A DNA stretch of 10,410 nt from contig JAEWPN010000117.1 of assembly GCA_023399455.1 (NCBI GenBank), positions 1-10,410 on the forward strand, read 5' to 3'. The stretch comes from Bacillota bacterium. GTDB lineage: Bacteria > Bacillota > Clostridia > Lachnospirales > Lachnospiraceae. A program made the translations under genes and the position numbers. Positions 1 to 8,267 of this stretch are shown in pieces (the first letter of the stretch is position 1; each line of letters begins with the position of its first letter). The notes beneath the pieces were generated by a model that saw only the letters and a program-made list of their open reading frames with translations, did not search any database and was not told the DNA's origin.

Positions 1-2737
1 CATGAGGATATAAGGAGTAGGTAAAGAAATGCTCCTCCTGGTCCGTTACCGGATTCGGCTCGATACCGGACTTGATCAAAGTAAGTGTCATAACGGAATC
101 CTTTACTGAATATCCGTACTTGCAATCATTTAGTAAGCTGACGCCATAGTGTCCTTCCGAAAGGTCCATCCATTTCTGCCCGCACGACTCGAAGCGCGCC
201 ATATCCCAGCTCGTATTCGTGTGAACCTTTCTCGTAAGATTGCCGAACTGGATATCGAAGGACGCCTCATCCGTATGGATGTCCACCGGAAAATGCACCT
301 TCAGAAGATGCTGATGCTCCTTCCAGTCCACATATGTCTCGAAATCGATTCTCGGGCTGTCCGCATAGAAATAAATCTTCTGATTTATCAAGGAATTGCT
401 CACCTCGCGTTCTATGCTAAGAACCGTACAAACCGGTCCCTCTTCCAGCCATTCAAGCTTCTTGACAGCTTCTGCCTTCCAGCTTTTCTCAGTATGGTAA
501 ATATCGATATCCCAGTTATCATAATAAATGGGCTTATCCTCATACATCTTAAAGAGATTGCCTCTTTCCCCCTCTTTCAACACTTCTCTTTCATTCTTCT
601 TATCATAAATGGAAGTAAAGAGACCGTTTCCGTCAAGCTCTACCTTATAATAAGGCGTTTCCAGACTTCCGCCCAATCGTTTGAAGGGACTTTCCACAGC
701 TTCTCCCGCCGCCATTTCAAAACTTTTGAAGCCTTTAGAGGGTATATCTGCAAGGAAAGCGACTGCTTCATTTTCCATGTTCTGAATCGGATATACATGA
801 CCCTGCGCATCCTTTAATACGCCCTTACACTCCTTAGGAAGACGCACGATATCATTTCTGTCAAAACCGAGGGTATTGAGTACCGTAACCGCTTTTCCTT
901 CTCCGGCGAGCGCCTCGATTCTCTCTGTAAGCAGTTCATTTCCCGTTACAGCCAATTCCTCATACTCCTTCTTTGTCACTTCATATACTTCATGAATGGA
1001 GGAACCGGGAAGAATATCGTGGAATTGATTGAGAAGTATCGTCTTCCACATTTTATCGATTTCTTCTTTCGGATAGGCTATGCCCTTCCAAGAGGCCATT
1101 AAGCCAAGCAGCTCCAGATTCATCATCAAAAACTCGCTCTTTCTGTTAGCGCGCTTATTTCTTGCCATGGAGGTATAAGTTCCCCTATGATATTCGAAAT
1201 ACAGCTCACCCTCCCAGGTAGGAAGCCTTCGATTATCCTTAACACGTTCAAACAGTTCTTCGAAATAAGTACCGGAGAATTCCTGACGCACCTTAGGTAT
1301 TCCTTTGATTCCCTTTTCCATTCTTTTGGAGGTTTCCAGCATTTCTCTCGTAGGACCGCCGCCCCCGTCCCCGTACCCGAAGGAAATTAAGATGTCGTTA
1401 TTTATTTCCTTATTCTGGTATCTCTTCCAGCCGCCCATAATCGCGTCAGGATGAAGCATTCCGTTATAAGTGGTAAAGAAGTCATCGCTGCTCTGACCTA
1501 CGCCAAGCGTCGTTATCAAATGAGTAAATACTTTCGTTCCGTCGATGCCCTTCCAGTTAAAGGTATCGTAAGGCATCTTATCTATTTGATTCCATGCCAG
1601 CTTCGTGGTCATGAAATAGTCGATGCCGCTCTTTTTCATAATCTGAGGCAGAGCTCCCGAATATCCGAATACATCAGGAAGCCACAGGATTCTACAGTCC
1701 ACACCGAACTCTTCTTTGAAGAATTTCTTTCCGTACAGGAATTGGCGTACCAGAGACTCACCTGAGGTTAAGTTGGTGTCCGCTTCCACCCACATACCGC
1801 CTTCCGGTTCCCAGCGGCCTTCCTTTACCCGTTCCTTTATCCTCGCATATAAATCAGGGTAGCGCTCTTTTAAGAAATCATAGAGCTGCGGCTGGCTGGA
1901 CATGAACTTATAGTCAGGGTATTCTTCCATCAGTTTCAGTACCGTGGCGAAGCTTCTTCCTACCTTCTCTCTCGTCTGCTCTACGGTCCACCACCAAGCT
2001 ACGTCGATATGAGTATGTCCGATACAGGTAGCGATTACCTCTTCGTATCCGCCCATATCTTCATACAGTGCCTTTTCCAGATAAGCATCAGCCTTTTTTA
2101 TGCTTGTATAAAAAGCTTCTGAATAGGGTGTGCGAAGATCCAAAAGATTCACCGCTTCGTTAAGCACCGTCTCAATATCCATTCTCACCTTATCATCTTT
2201 CTCCATGCGGCTGAATGCCTGGAGCGGAACGATCAAGTCATAATACAGCTTTTCTATTTCAAGATCCACCTGCTGCATCTCCATGATCATATCGAACTCC
2301 GCATGCAAGGTTCCCGTATACGCCTGTATGTCCAGCTTCCATGTCTCACCCGCTTTAGCTCTTGCGGCAAGCGAAACGGTGCGGTGGTTCATATCTAAAC
2401 CCTGCGTCTCTTTTCCGTCTACAAATAATAGAAACTGAGGATTCTTCCCGTCGTCCCATTCCTCGATCTGAGTCTTTACATGAAGCCGAAGCGCTTTTTC
2501 ATTCCATTCTCCGGGAACGGTATAATCTGCCTTAAACCAGTAGTGCCCGTCAGGACCGTACCACTTCATCGTCTTAGGGCAGAATTCCTCCCAAGGAACT
2601 TCGCTTTTCTCTGCTTCGGACGGATAGAAATATCTGCCCTTTTTATAACTGATGTTTTCTATGGGAGAAGCCTTTACAATCGTAAGCCTCTTCAATTCAT
2701 CACAGATTACCTGTATTCTTTTATCGATAAACCACAT
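1..2737 (-). CDS. GH38 alpha-mannosidase, cytoplasmic, 3' end beyond the window
   Basis: This gene encodes a retaining, zinc-dependent alpha-mannosidase of glycoside hydrolase family 38. The frame is open from the ATG at 2737 to the left edge (912 codons seen; family members of this type run to about 1,000-1,050). Domains in order are an N-terminal beta-rich region (about 1-230), the catalytic barrel with the metal motif HTHID at 241-245, the nucleophile Asp355 in WLPDVFGYSGALPQI, a helical domain with HRGTYTSMARNKRANRK near 517-533 and LLNQFHDILPGSSI (metal ligand His573), then C-terminal beta-sandwich domains ending in the family-typical DQEEHFFTYSLYPH at the edge. All expected metal and catalytic residues are present. 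There is no signal peptide, so it should act inside the cell on imported mannosides. Its ribosome binding site AGGAGG (2747-2752) overlaps the GH20 stop codon, which suggests translational coupling. The family call is very sure; linkage preference cannot be read from sequence. Confidence 0.96.
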   Translation of the reverse strand, partial: MWFIDKRIQVICDELKRLTIVKASPIENISYKKGRYFYPSEAEKSEVPWEEFCPKTMKWYGPDGHYWFKADYTVPGEWNEKALRLHVKTQIEEWDDGKNPQFLLFVDGKETQGLDMNHRTVSLAARAKAGETWKLDIQAYTGTLHAEFDMIMEMQQVDLEIEKLYYDLIVPLQAFSRMEKDDKVRMDIETVLNEAVNLLDLRTPYSEAFYTSIKKADAYLEKALYEDMGGYEEVIATCIGHTHIDVAWWWTVEQTREKVGRSFATVLKLMEEYPDYKFMSSQPQLYDFLKERYPDLYARIKERVKEGRWEPEGGMWVEADTNLTSGESLVRQFLYGKKFFKEEFGVDCRILWLPDVFGYSGALPQIMKKSGIDYFMTTKLAWNQIDKMPYDTFNWKGIDGTKVFTHLITTLGVGQSSDDFFTTYNGMLHPDAIMGGWKRYQNKEINNDILISFGYGDGGGGPTREMLETSKRMEKGIKGIPKVRQEFSGTYFEELFERVKDNRRLPTWEGELYFEYHRGTYTSMARNKRANRKSEFLMMNLELLGLMASWKGIAYPKEEIDKMWKTILLNQFHDILPGSSIHEVYEVTKKEYEELAVTGNELLTERIEALAGEGKAVTVLNTLGFDRNDIVRLPKECKGVLKDAQGHVYPIQNMENEAVAFLADIPSKGFKSFEMAAGEAVESPFKRLGGSLETPYYKVELDGNGLFTSIYDKKNEREVLKEGERGNLFKMYEDKPIYYDNWDIDIYHTEKSWKAEAVKKLEWLEEGPVCTVLSIEREVSNSLINQKIYFYADSPRIDFETYVDWKEHQHLLKVHFPVDIHTDEASFDIQFGNLTRKVHTNTSWDMARFESCGQKWMDLSEGHYGVSLLNDCKYGYSVKDSVMTLTLIKSGIEPNPVTDQEEHFFTYSLYPH

Positions 2738-2750
2738 ATGACTCTTCCTC

Positions 2751-4601
2751 CTACAATCCTTTCAAATCCCTTAAATAATCGGCATACCAGAAAATCACCT
2801 CTCCAATGCGGTAAAGTTCCGATTCCCTGCTTACCGTGTGCCACAAAAGCTTATATTGATAATACCACTTTTCCAGTTCCTCCGCAGCCTGAAATACATC
2901 TTCTGTAACACGGCTTTCCGTTTCGGCGTTCACAACGATTCCCCCGATGCGGTTAAACAGCTTCATTCCTTCTGCCGCCAGTAAATAGGGATAAATTCTC
3001 TTTCGCATTGTGCCGTCCATGAATTTCGTGCATCCCGCAAGCTCCTGTACGCAGACATCTATTTCCCGATTTTTCTCCGGTATGGTTTTCACCCGTTCTG
3101 CAGCTTCTGCCAGAACTTCTTTCTTCCTGGAGACATCCGATTTAGAGCCATTTTCCTTCCAGTAAACAGCGTTTCCCCAGCCAAAGCATTCCTGCTCCCC
3201 CAACCTTCCTGCTATATTTAACAAAGTGCCGGAGGAATCTCCATACTCCAGGGAAGAAATGGCCTCATTCATCTCCTCGTAAGAAGGAAGGCCGCCGTTC
3301 CACGAAGCCGCCGCACCGTAAATAAGCCCCGGAATGCTGAATGCCGGATGGTTGATATGACCGAAATCTCCCCAATCCGTATTGAGCATCCCTTCGGCTT
3401 TATATTTCATTGCATATTCACACATCCTGGAGATGTTTTCGTAGGAGTTCCTTTGCAGGTTCAAAAGCTGGTTCCATCCCGCTACACCGGGACATACATA
3501 TTGTCTCACTCCGTTTTCCGCATAAATGCGGGTAGAATCCTCTGTCTGATTATATGCATAGCCCCAGTTCAGGCATACCGTCCCCTCCGGCAGCCGATTA
3601 GCAAATTCGGGGAAATCCAGCATGACATCACCCCAAAGCATAGGAATGCGACCGTTTTCGGCAAGAAATCCGCACAATTTCTCCACATATTCCATGTAAA
3701 GAGCATCAACACCCTCCTGCGAGGCCCTTTCCTTATTTCTTCCTTTTCCCAAATCGAAGGTTTCATCCGCACAAATATTGAATTTCCCCGAGGAAAATAA
3801 CGGCATATACTCGGCGATCATTTGCTTGACCAGAGAAAAGCTCTCCTCGTTAGAGACATCTATGGTATGATGGGCCATTCTGTCCATAAAGCTGAAGGGT
3901 TTCCTTCCCGCATCCGTCAGCTCACAAAGATATCTGTATTTTTTTGTATTCAGAAGCTTATACAAATGTCCAAAGGTAGAAAGGGAAGGAATAAGTTCAA
4001 TCCCCCTCTCCATACAATAGGCATCAAGCTCCATGATCTCCTGCGCGCGCAGAGGAGTATCGTCCCTCCACATCTCACTGAACTGCGCAAAAAGAAAGCT
4101 GTGCTCTATATAGAGCTGCATCTGATTCATCTTATAAAAGCTCAGCGTATCCGCCAAATTCTTCAGCCACTCAAGCGTCGGTACTCTGCCCCTCGTCACA
4201 TCGTGAAAAAAGCCTCTGTTAGGAAGAGACGGATAATCCTCCATGCAAAGGCAGGGAATACAGGCACCTTCCTGACGAAGAATCTGCCGAAAGGTCTGGA
4301 TTCCATACAGAAGTCCGTTCTCATCTCCGCCTTGTATATAAATGCCTTCTTCACTGACATCAAGCAGGTAATGCTCACTCCCAAGAGCTTCCCTCACGCT
4401 GAGATTTATCGTTCCTTCTTTCGATCCTTTTACGATCCCATAGAAAAAGCCCAGTTCGTCTATAATATCTTCCTGGAGCAGCTTCGCAAAACCATAAGCC
4501 CTTTGCGAGCAGGAAGGCGGTATTTCGACGGTTCCGCAGTAAGGCAGATAATAGAATCCGTCATTTATTGTCAATGCTTTTGGTTCAGGAATCAGATACA
4601 T
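2751..4601 (-). CDS. GH20-type beta-N-acetylhexosaminidase, cytoplasmic
   Basis: This gene encodes a family 20 glycoside hydrolase that should remove terminal beta-linked GlcNAc or GalNAc by substrate-assisted catalysis. I chose the ATG at 4601 (616 aa, protein MYLIPEPK...), because a GGGG stretch lies just upstream and PEP near the start is typical. An in-frame ATG at 4613 would add four residues but has no well-placed ribosome binding site. Counting from the 4613 start, residues about 5-125 form the N-terminal GH20b-like alpha/beta domain and about 130-440 the barrel. The barrel shows FHDVTRGRVPTLEWLKNLAD, the catalytic pair Asp283-Glu284 in NICADETFDLGKGR, and aromatic subsite stretches MLWGDVM and LNWGY. 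A helical tail of about 180 residues follows. There is no signal peptide or anchor. It sits between the binding-protein gene, across a hairpin-bearing gap, and GH38, 13 bases away. Released HexNAc would expose mannose for GH38. The exact sugar specificity is not visible. Confidence 0.88.
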   Translation of the reverse strand: MYLIPEPKALTINDGFYYLPYCGTVEIPPSCSQRAYGFAKLLQEDIIDELGFFYGIVKGSKEGTINLSVREALGSEHYLLDVSEEGIYIQGGDENGLLYGIQTFRQILRQEGACIPCLCMEDYPSLPNRGFFHDVTRGRVPTLEWLKNLADTLSFYKMNQMQLYIEHSFLFAQFSEMWRDDTPLRAQEIMELDAYCMERGIELIPSLSTFGHLYKLLNTKKYRYLCELTDAGRKPFSFMDRMAHHTIDVSNEESFSLVKQMIAEYMPLFSSGKFNICADETFDLGKGRNKERASQEGVDALYMEYVEKLCGFLAENGRIPMLWGDVMLDFPEFANRLPEGTVCLNWGYAYNQTEDSTRIYAENGVRQYVCPGVAGWNQLLNLQRNSYENISRMCEYAMKYKAEGMLNTDWGDFGHINHPAFSIPGLIYGAAASWNGGLPSYEEMNEAISSLEYGDSSGTLLNIAGRLGEQECFGWGNAVYWKENGSKSDVSRKKEVLAEAAERVKTIPEKNREIDVCVQELAGCTKFMDGTMRKRIYPYLLAAEGMKLFNRIGGIVVNAETESRVTEDVFQAAEELEKWYYQYKLLWHTVSRESELYRIGEVIFWYADYLRDLKGL

Positions 4602-4622
4602 TTCACACCCCATACTTTTTAA

Positions 4623-4661
4623 AAAGGAGCATTCTCCTAATGCTATTGAAAATGCTCCTTT
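4623..4661 (-). terminator. Terminator-like attenuator hairpin between binding protein and GH20 genes
   Basis: The arms AAAGGAGCATT (4623-4633) and AATGCTCCTTT (4651-4661) are perfectly complementary over 11 bases around a 17-base loop. On the minus strand the second arm ends in a run of five T, then AAAAAG. The stem is only moderately GC-rich and the T run is short, so I read it as a partial terminator or attenuator lowering transcription into the two glycosidase genes. A competing four-base stem, GGAG (4626-4629) with CTCC (4634-4637), could form inside it. The hairpin ends about 22 bases upstream of the GH20 start, so it might also affect translation. Confidence 0.6.
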
Positions 4662-4671
4662 GTTAATATAA

Positions 4672-4696
4672 GAGCAATCCGTGAAGCTTGTTGCTC
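4672..4696 (-). repeat. Inverted repeat just after the binding-protein gene
   Basis: GAGCAA (4672-4677) and TTGCTC (4691-4696) can pair across a 13-base loop. The repeat begins 13 bases after the binding-protein stop codon and precedes the longer hairpin at 4623-4661. On the minus strand it is followed by TTATATT, which is only weakly terminator-like. It may protect the 3' end of the upstream message; the six-base stem could also be chance. Confidence 0.35.
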
Positions 4697-4709
4697 ATTA
4701 TTTCATATT

Positions 4710-6221
4710 TTACTCCGCGGCATCAACCTGCTTCTGAGCTTCTGCGCGGATGGTTTCCCAGCCTGCTGCATCCAGTTCGCCCTTAATTACTTCAATCAAT
4801 TCTCTCGGGTCCCTGGCTCCGGTCCAGAATTCGGATTTGTATTTCTCATATACCGCACGGCAGCTTGCCAGCTCGGTCTCTACACTGCTGGTATCCATAT
4901 CGAAGCCCAGCATAACGGAAGGTTCCGCGTTTGCATTCAGTTCCTTTACTTCATCCCACTGATTTACTTCTGTCTCTGCAAGCTGGGAAACATTGAAGAA
5001 AGTACCCTGCGTATATCCAGCCATGCTCCAGTCGGAGTTCAATTTCTCAATTTTGCCGTCGTCCGTATAGTTAAAGTTCTCGCCTTCTACGCCATAATAT
5101 AACCAGTCACGTACTTTAGAGTCCGTATTTACAAGCTGTAAAAGCTCAAGCGCTTTATCCGGATGCTCACAGCCCGAGTAAATGGCATTCAGGGAACCAC
5201 GTACTGAGGTGTTGGATACTACCGTGTCACCGTACTGTACCGCTACGCAGTCTTCAATTCCGTTGTTCGGTCCCCATGTGGAAGCTGCCGCTCCACTCCA
5301 GCCCTGTGCTGTGAAGAACGTTCTATATTTGTTCGCATCGTCCGCTGTCGGAGCGTCACCGTTTATAATTCCTTCCTTATACATCTGATGTATGATATCG
5401 AGATTTTTCAGAATGTCCTCATCCTCCAACGGATTTACAACAGTCTTCGTATCGTCATTATATTTCACACCAAGGGCAGAGAGACCAGCTCCCAATTGAT
5501 CGAAATAAGCTGTTACAAGGAAATCGGCTCCCGATTTCGACATATAAAAGGGCTCAGTTCCTTCGCCGTCCTTAATCGTCTTAAGCGCATCATATAAGCC
5601 CGTAAAATCATTTACCGTATCGATATCGATATTGTACTTATCCGCTACTGCTTTGTCCCAGATAAAATATTCGGTTACAGAGCTGTCTTTATAGGTAGGT
5701 ACTCCGTAAACTTTTCCGTTAATGGAAGCTGCCCGCCAATAATCCTCAGGAATCATTGAATACAGATCCGGTGCAGAGGTCTTTAAAAGGTCGGTCATAT
5801 CGAGGAATGCTCCTGTCGCCACTTCCGAATTATATCTCGCCTGGTCTGTAAAAAGAATGTCGAACGCCTCTCCCGAGTTAACGATTACACTGCGGCGGTT
5901 ATCCCAATCGCCCCAAGGCACGATTTCCATGTCCACATTCACTCCGATTTTTTCCTCCAAATAAGGATTGATCTGAGCCAGCCATGCATCATAGTTCGTG
6001 GGCATTCCATTTCCTACCTGAATCCATTTTAACGTAATCACTTCACCGCTATTGCCACTTTCCTCACTCACCGAGGGAGTTTCTGCAGTTTCCTCACCTG
6101 TGGTTTCTTTGCTTGTCGTTGTCTCGCCCGTGTCAGTCTGTGCTCCGCCATCGCTTCCACATCCTGCAAGAAGGCCGATTCCCATGACACATGCCATTGC
6201 CATTGCTACTAATCTTTTCAT
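4710..6221 (-). CDS. Carbohydrate ABC transporter solute-binding lipoprotein (LplA/YtcQ type)
   Basis: This gene encodes the extracellular sugar-binding subunit (503 aa) of the importer formed with the two permeases upstream. The start is clear: AGGAGAGG sits a few bases before the ATG. A lipoprotein signal peptide is visible (MKRL, a hydrophobic core, then LAGC with the lipidated Cys at residue 21). A flexible Thr/Ser/Glu/Gly-rich linker runs to about residue 60. The type I solute-binding fold fills most of the rest (about 62-400). The C-terminal stretch, including SVRGSLNAIYSGCEHPDKALELLQL cut into its parts (GCEHPDKALELLQL near 350) and FWTGARDPRELIEVIKGELDAAG near the end, resembles the DUF3502-containing LplA/YtcQ group that works with LplB and LplC-type permeases. 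The downstream enzymes suggest a HexNAc- and mannose-containing oligosaccharide as ligand. A possible internal promoter and a cre-like site lie in front of the gene, and hairpins follow it, consistent with excess binding protein. Confidence 0.93.
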   Translation of the reverse strand: MKRLVAMAMACVMGIGLLAGCGSDGGAQTDTGETTTSKETTGEETAETPSVSEESGNSGEVITLKWIQVGNGMPTNYDAWLAQINPYLEEKIGVNVDMEIVPWGDWDNRRSVIVNSGEAFDILFTDQARYNSEVATGAFLDMTDLLKTSAPDLYSMIPEDYWRAASINGKVYGVPTYKDSSVTEYFIWDKAVADKYNIDIDTVNDFTGLYDALKTIKDGEGTEPFYMSKSGADFLVTAYFDQLGAGLSALGVKYNDDTKTVVNPLEDEDILKNLDIIHQMYKEGIINGDAPTADDANKYRTFFTAQGWSGAAASTWGPNNGIEDCVAVQYGDTVVSNTSVRGSLNAIYSGCEHPDKALELLQLVNTDSKVRDWLYYGVEGENFNYTDDGKIEKLNSDWSMAGYTQGTFFNVSQLAETEVNQWDEVKELNANAEPSVMLGFDMDTSSVETELASCRAVYEKYKSEFWTGARDPRELIEVIKGELDAAGWETIRAEAQKQVDAAE

Positions 6222-6244
6222 ACAACCTCTCCTTTTCTTTTACT

Positions 6245-6273
6245 TTTATATCATTTAAAAGTGTTTCTTTCAG
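6245..6273 (-). promoter_or_regulatory. Possible internal promoter for the binding-protein gene
   Basis: On the minus strand CTGAAA (6273-6268) lies 17 bases before TATAAA (6250-6245), and TGA directly precedes the latter, giving an extended -10 (TGATATAAA). The -35 matches TTGACA at four of six positions. The predicted transcript would start near 6240, some 20 bases before the ATG and just upstream of the ribosome binding site. The region is AT-rich, so chance matches are a risk. Confidence 0.45.
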
Positions 6274-6296
6274 GAATATTTTCGCTCCCTGAAAAT

Positions 6297-6315
6297 AAAA
6301 CGCAAGCGTTTTCAA
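6297..6315 (-). promoter_or_regulatory. cre-like palindrome / LacI-family operator candidate
   Basis: Minus-strand TTGAAAACGCTTGCGT (6315-6300) matches the Bacillus cre consensus WTGNAANCGNWWNCAW at all but one position (G for A near the end). It belongs to the palindrome AAAACGCAAGCGTTTT (6297-6312), symmetric except for its central AA. It begins about 10 bases after the second permease's stop codon and lies about 25 bases upstream of the possible -35 at 6273-6268. CcpA or the operon's own LacI-family protein could bind it. Alternatively, the palindrome plus the following TTTTATTTT could act as a weak terminator ending the regulator-permease transcript. Confidence 0.5.
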
Positions 6316-6324
6316 AATTTTTCA

Positions 6325-7251
6325 TCAGCCCTTTACCGCTCCTACCGTCAGTCCGGATATAAAGTATTTCTGGAAAAACGGATAGGTACATGCGATAGGA
6401 ACGATGATGATAATCGCCATAGCCATTCTCGCGCCTTCTTTGGGCATAGAATTCATATATTGCTGCATCGTGACTCCCAGAGTCGGATTATTCGCCATCA
6501 TCTGAATGTTCCTCTGCACATGGTCTAAAAGGGCCTGCAGGGAAAACAGTTTCGTATTCGTAATATACAGAGAAGACTGGAACCAGTCATTCCAATATCC
6601 AAAAGTCAAAAACAGCGCTATAGTGGCTATCAAAGGCTTAGACAGCGGTATGGCTATTTTACCGAAAATAGTAAGCTGGGATGCGCCGTCAATTTGTGCC
6701 GATTCAATTACCGAGTCGGGAATATTCGTCTTAAAAAAAGTCTTACATATAATTACATTAAAGGAAGAGACACACAGCGGGAGGATTAAAGCCCATATGG
6801 AATCCTTCAGGTGCATGAATTGCGTATTTACCACATAAGAGGAAATCATACCTCCGTTAAAAATCATGGGAATAAATACTATCATCGTGCAGAAACCCTT
6901 CAGCTTATAATCGCTCCTCGAAAGCACATACCCCATCAATGTAGTAAGCGCTACGCCAAGCACCGTACCCACTACCGTAACGAGAATAGAGATACCAAGA
7001 GCATGGACTATCATTTCTCCTTCCCTGAATAAAAACAGGTAGGAGTCAACAGAAAAAGCTTCCGGTATAAAACGGTATCCGTTCATCTTAATAGACTGCT
7101 CGGATGAAATGGATATGATAAATATGAATACCACAGGTATAACGCACATCAAGGCAACAATCGTAAAAATAATGTTAAAAAATGCGTTTGTTTTTCCTGC
7201 AATCATGTTAAGCCTGGAAGCTGAATTTTCCGCCTCTTTATTTTTTCCCAT
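6325..7251 (-). CDS. Carbohydrate ABC transporter permease (LplC/YtcP type)
   Basis: This gene encodes the second membrane subunit of the importer, with six predicted membrane segments. I place the start at the ATG at 7251 (308 aa, MGKNKEAENS...), because AAAGGAGG lies eight bases upstream. A frame extension to 7290 would overlap the first permease by 23 bases and has no such site. Hydrophobic segments lie near residues 24-48, 83-110, 119-140, 152-170, 205-222 and 276-292. The EAA loop that docks on the ATPase is at about 183-202 (ESAQIDGASQLTIFGKIAIP). The end, YFISGLTVGAVKG, is typical of this CUT1 subfamily. It follows the first permease by 16 bases in the same operon. No ATP-binding subunit is encoded nearby; a shared MsmK/UgpC-like ATPase elsewhere in the genome is the usual partner. 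Confidence 0.94.
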   Translation of the reverse strand: MGKNKEAENSASRLNMIAGKTNAFFNIIFTIVALMCVIPVVFIFIISISSEQSIKMNGYRFIPEAFSVDSYLFLFREGEMIVHALGISILVTVVGTVLGVALTTLMGYVLSRSDYKLKGFCTMIVFIPMIFNGGMISSYVVNTQFMHLKDSIWALILPLCVSSFNVIICKTFFKTNIPDSVIESAQIDGASQLTIFGKIAIPLSKPLIATIALFLTFGYWNDWFQSSLYITNTKLFSLQALLDHVQRNIQMMANNPTLGVTMQQYMNSMPKEGARMAMAIIIIVPIACTYPFFQKYFISGLTVGAVKG

Positions 7252-7267
7252 ATTCCATTCCTCCTTT

Positions 7268-8233
7268 CTATATGATAGCGCTGTCTTCATCGATTTTTTT
7301 CACAATAGCATTGGCTACAAGAATGGTAATGCAGCATGCCACCGACTGGAAGAAGGTAGCCGCCGAGGTCATTCCAATTGGAGTAGCCGACTGGAGCGCG
7401 TTAAATACATAAGTATCGATTGTAGCCGTCGCGTTAAATATGGAACCGCTGGCTCCTTGTGAAAGCTGGTAGAACAATCCGAAATCCGAATAAAATATCT
7501 TTCCCACATTCAGGATGAACATCATAATAATGACGTTTTTAAGGCAAGGAAGTGTAATATACCATACCTGCTGGCGTTTGTTGGCCCCGTCTACCACCGC
7601 GGCTTCATACAAGGTAGTGTCGATTCCTGTAATACTGGATAAGTAAATGATCATGTTGTATCCGGTAGACTTCCACAGATACATAAAGATGAGTATAAAT
7701 GGCCATACCCCCGCCTTCATGTACCATTGAACGGGTGTATTTCCCGCATCCCTGATCATTCCGTTAACGAGTCCGTTGCTCTGATTCAAAAAGGCATCCA
7801 GAAAATATGCTACAACGACCCATGACATGAAATAGGGGAAAAACATCAATGTCTGATAGACTTTTGACTTCCTCTTATTGTGCAGCAGACTGATCATAAT
7901 CGCCATACCTACGGAAAGTACCATCCCCAAAACGATAAATGTCAAATTATATAAAATAGTATTGCGCAGTATGATGTACAGGTCATTCGATTTAATTAAA
8001 AACTCAAAGTTCTTGAAGCCCGCCCATTCGCTGTGGATCACATTATAAATGAAGCTCTTTCCGCCCGTAATTTTATAATTCTTAAACGCAATGACCAACC
8101 CGAACATCGGCAGGAAACAAAAAAGTATATACCATACCGTGGTGGGAAGCGCCAATATCGAAAGCTCGGTATCATTTTTTGTCCAATGTCTCTTTTTCCG
8201 TTTCGTCCGAACACTTTCACTTCTCAATTGCAT
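7268..8233 (-). CDS. Carbohydrate ABC transporter permease (LplB type)
   Basis: This gene encodes the first membrane subunit of the importer (321 aa). A basic N-terminus (RTKRKKRHW, residues 9-17) stays in the cytoplasm. Six hydrophobic segments follow, near 26-50, 88-117, 128-148, 175-200, 232-250 and 287-310. The EAA loop is at about 210-229 (EAAVVDGANKRQQVWYITLP) and should contact the ATPase. LPMFGLVIAFKNY near 41-53 is characteristic of LplB-type subunits of CUT1 importers. The ribosome binding site AAAGGAGGAG sits immediately before the ATG with short spacing. It lies 34 bases downstream of the regulator gene, and the gap holds a perfect palindrome (8251-8265). It should pair with the 6325-7251 permease and the lipoprotein at 4710-6221. 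Confidence 0.94.
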   Translation of the reverse strand: MQLRSESVRTKRKKRHWTKNDTELSILALPTTVWYILFCFLPMFGLVIAFKNYKITGGKSFIYNVIHSEWAGFKNFEFLIKSNDLYIILRNTILYNLTFIVLGMVLSVGMAIMISLLHNKRKSKVYQTLMFFPYFMSWVVVAYFLDAFLNQSNGLVNGMIRDAGNTPVQWYMKAGVWPFILIFMYLWKSTGYNMIIYLSSITGIDTTLYEAAVVDGANKRQQVWYITLPCLKNVIIMMFILNVGKIFYSDFGLFYQLSQGASGSIFNATATIDTYVFNALQSATPIGMTSAATFFQSVACCITILVANAIVKKIDEDSAII

Positions 8234-8250
8234 TCTCCTCCTTTGCCTTT

Positions 8251-8265
8251 ATGCGGCTGCCGCAT
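8251..8265. promoter_or_regulatory. Perfect 15-base palindrome between regulator and permease genes
   Basis: ATGCGGCTGCCGCAT reads as seven-base arms around a single central base. It starts right after the regulator stop codon and ends just before the permease ribosome binding site. As DNA it could be an operator. As RNA it would form a GC-rich hairpin with a three-base loop that might mark a processing or stability boundary. No T run follows, so it is not an intrinsic terminator. It does not fit the CG-centred operators usual for LacI-family proteins. Confidence 0.5.
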
Positions 8266-8267
8266 CT

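Noticed and set aside
149..817. Long plus-strand open frame opposite the GH38 gene
   Set aside because: It lies wholly antisense to a well-conserved GH38 coding region whose catalytic and C-terminal motifs read through without interruption. Its product resembles no family and it lacks a convincing ribosome binding site.
3822..4622. 266-codon plus-strand open frame opposite GH20
   Set aside because: It is antisense to the conserved GH20 barrel and N-terminal domain, its product is basic and low in recognisable motifs, and every other gene runs on the minus strand. It is a shadow frame.
6325..8233. Possible absence of an ABC ATPase as evidence of a defective transporter
   Set aside because: CUT1 oligosaccharide importers of Gram-positive bacteria commonly share one MsmK/UgpC-like ATPase encoded elsewhere, so its absence is normal.
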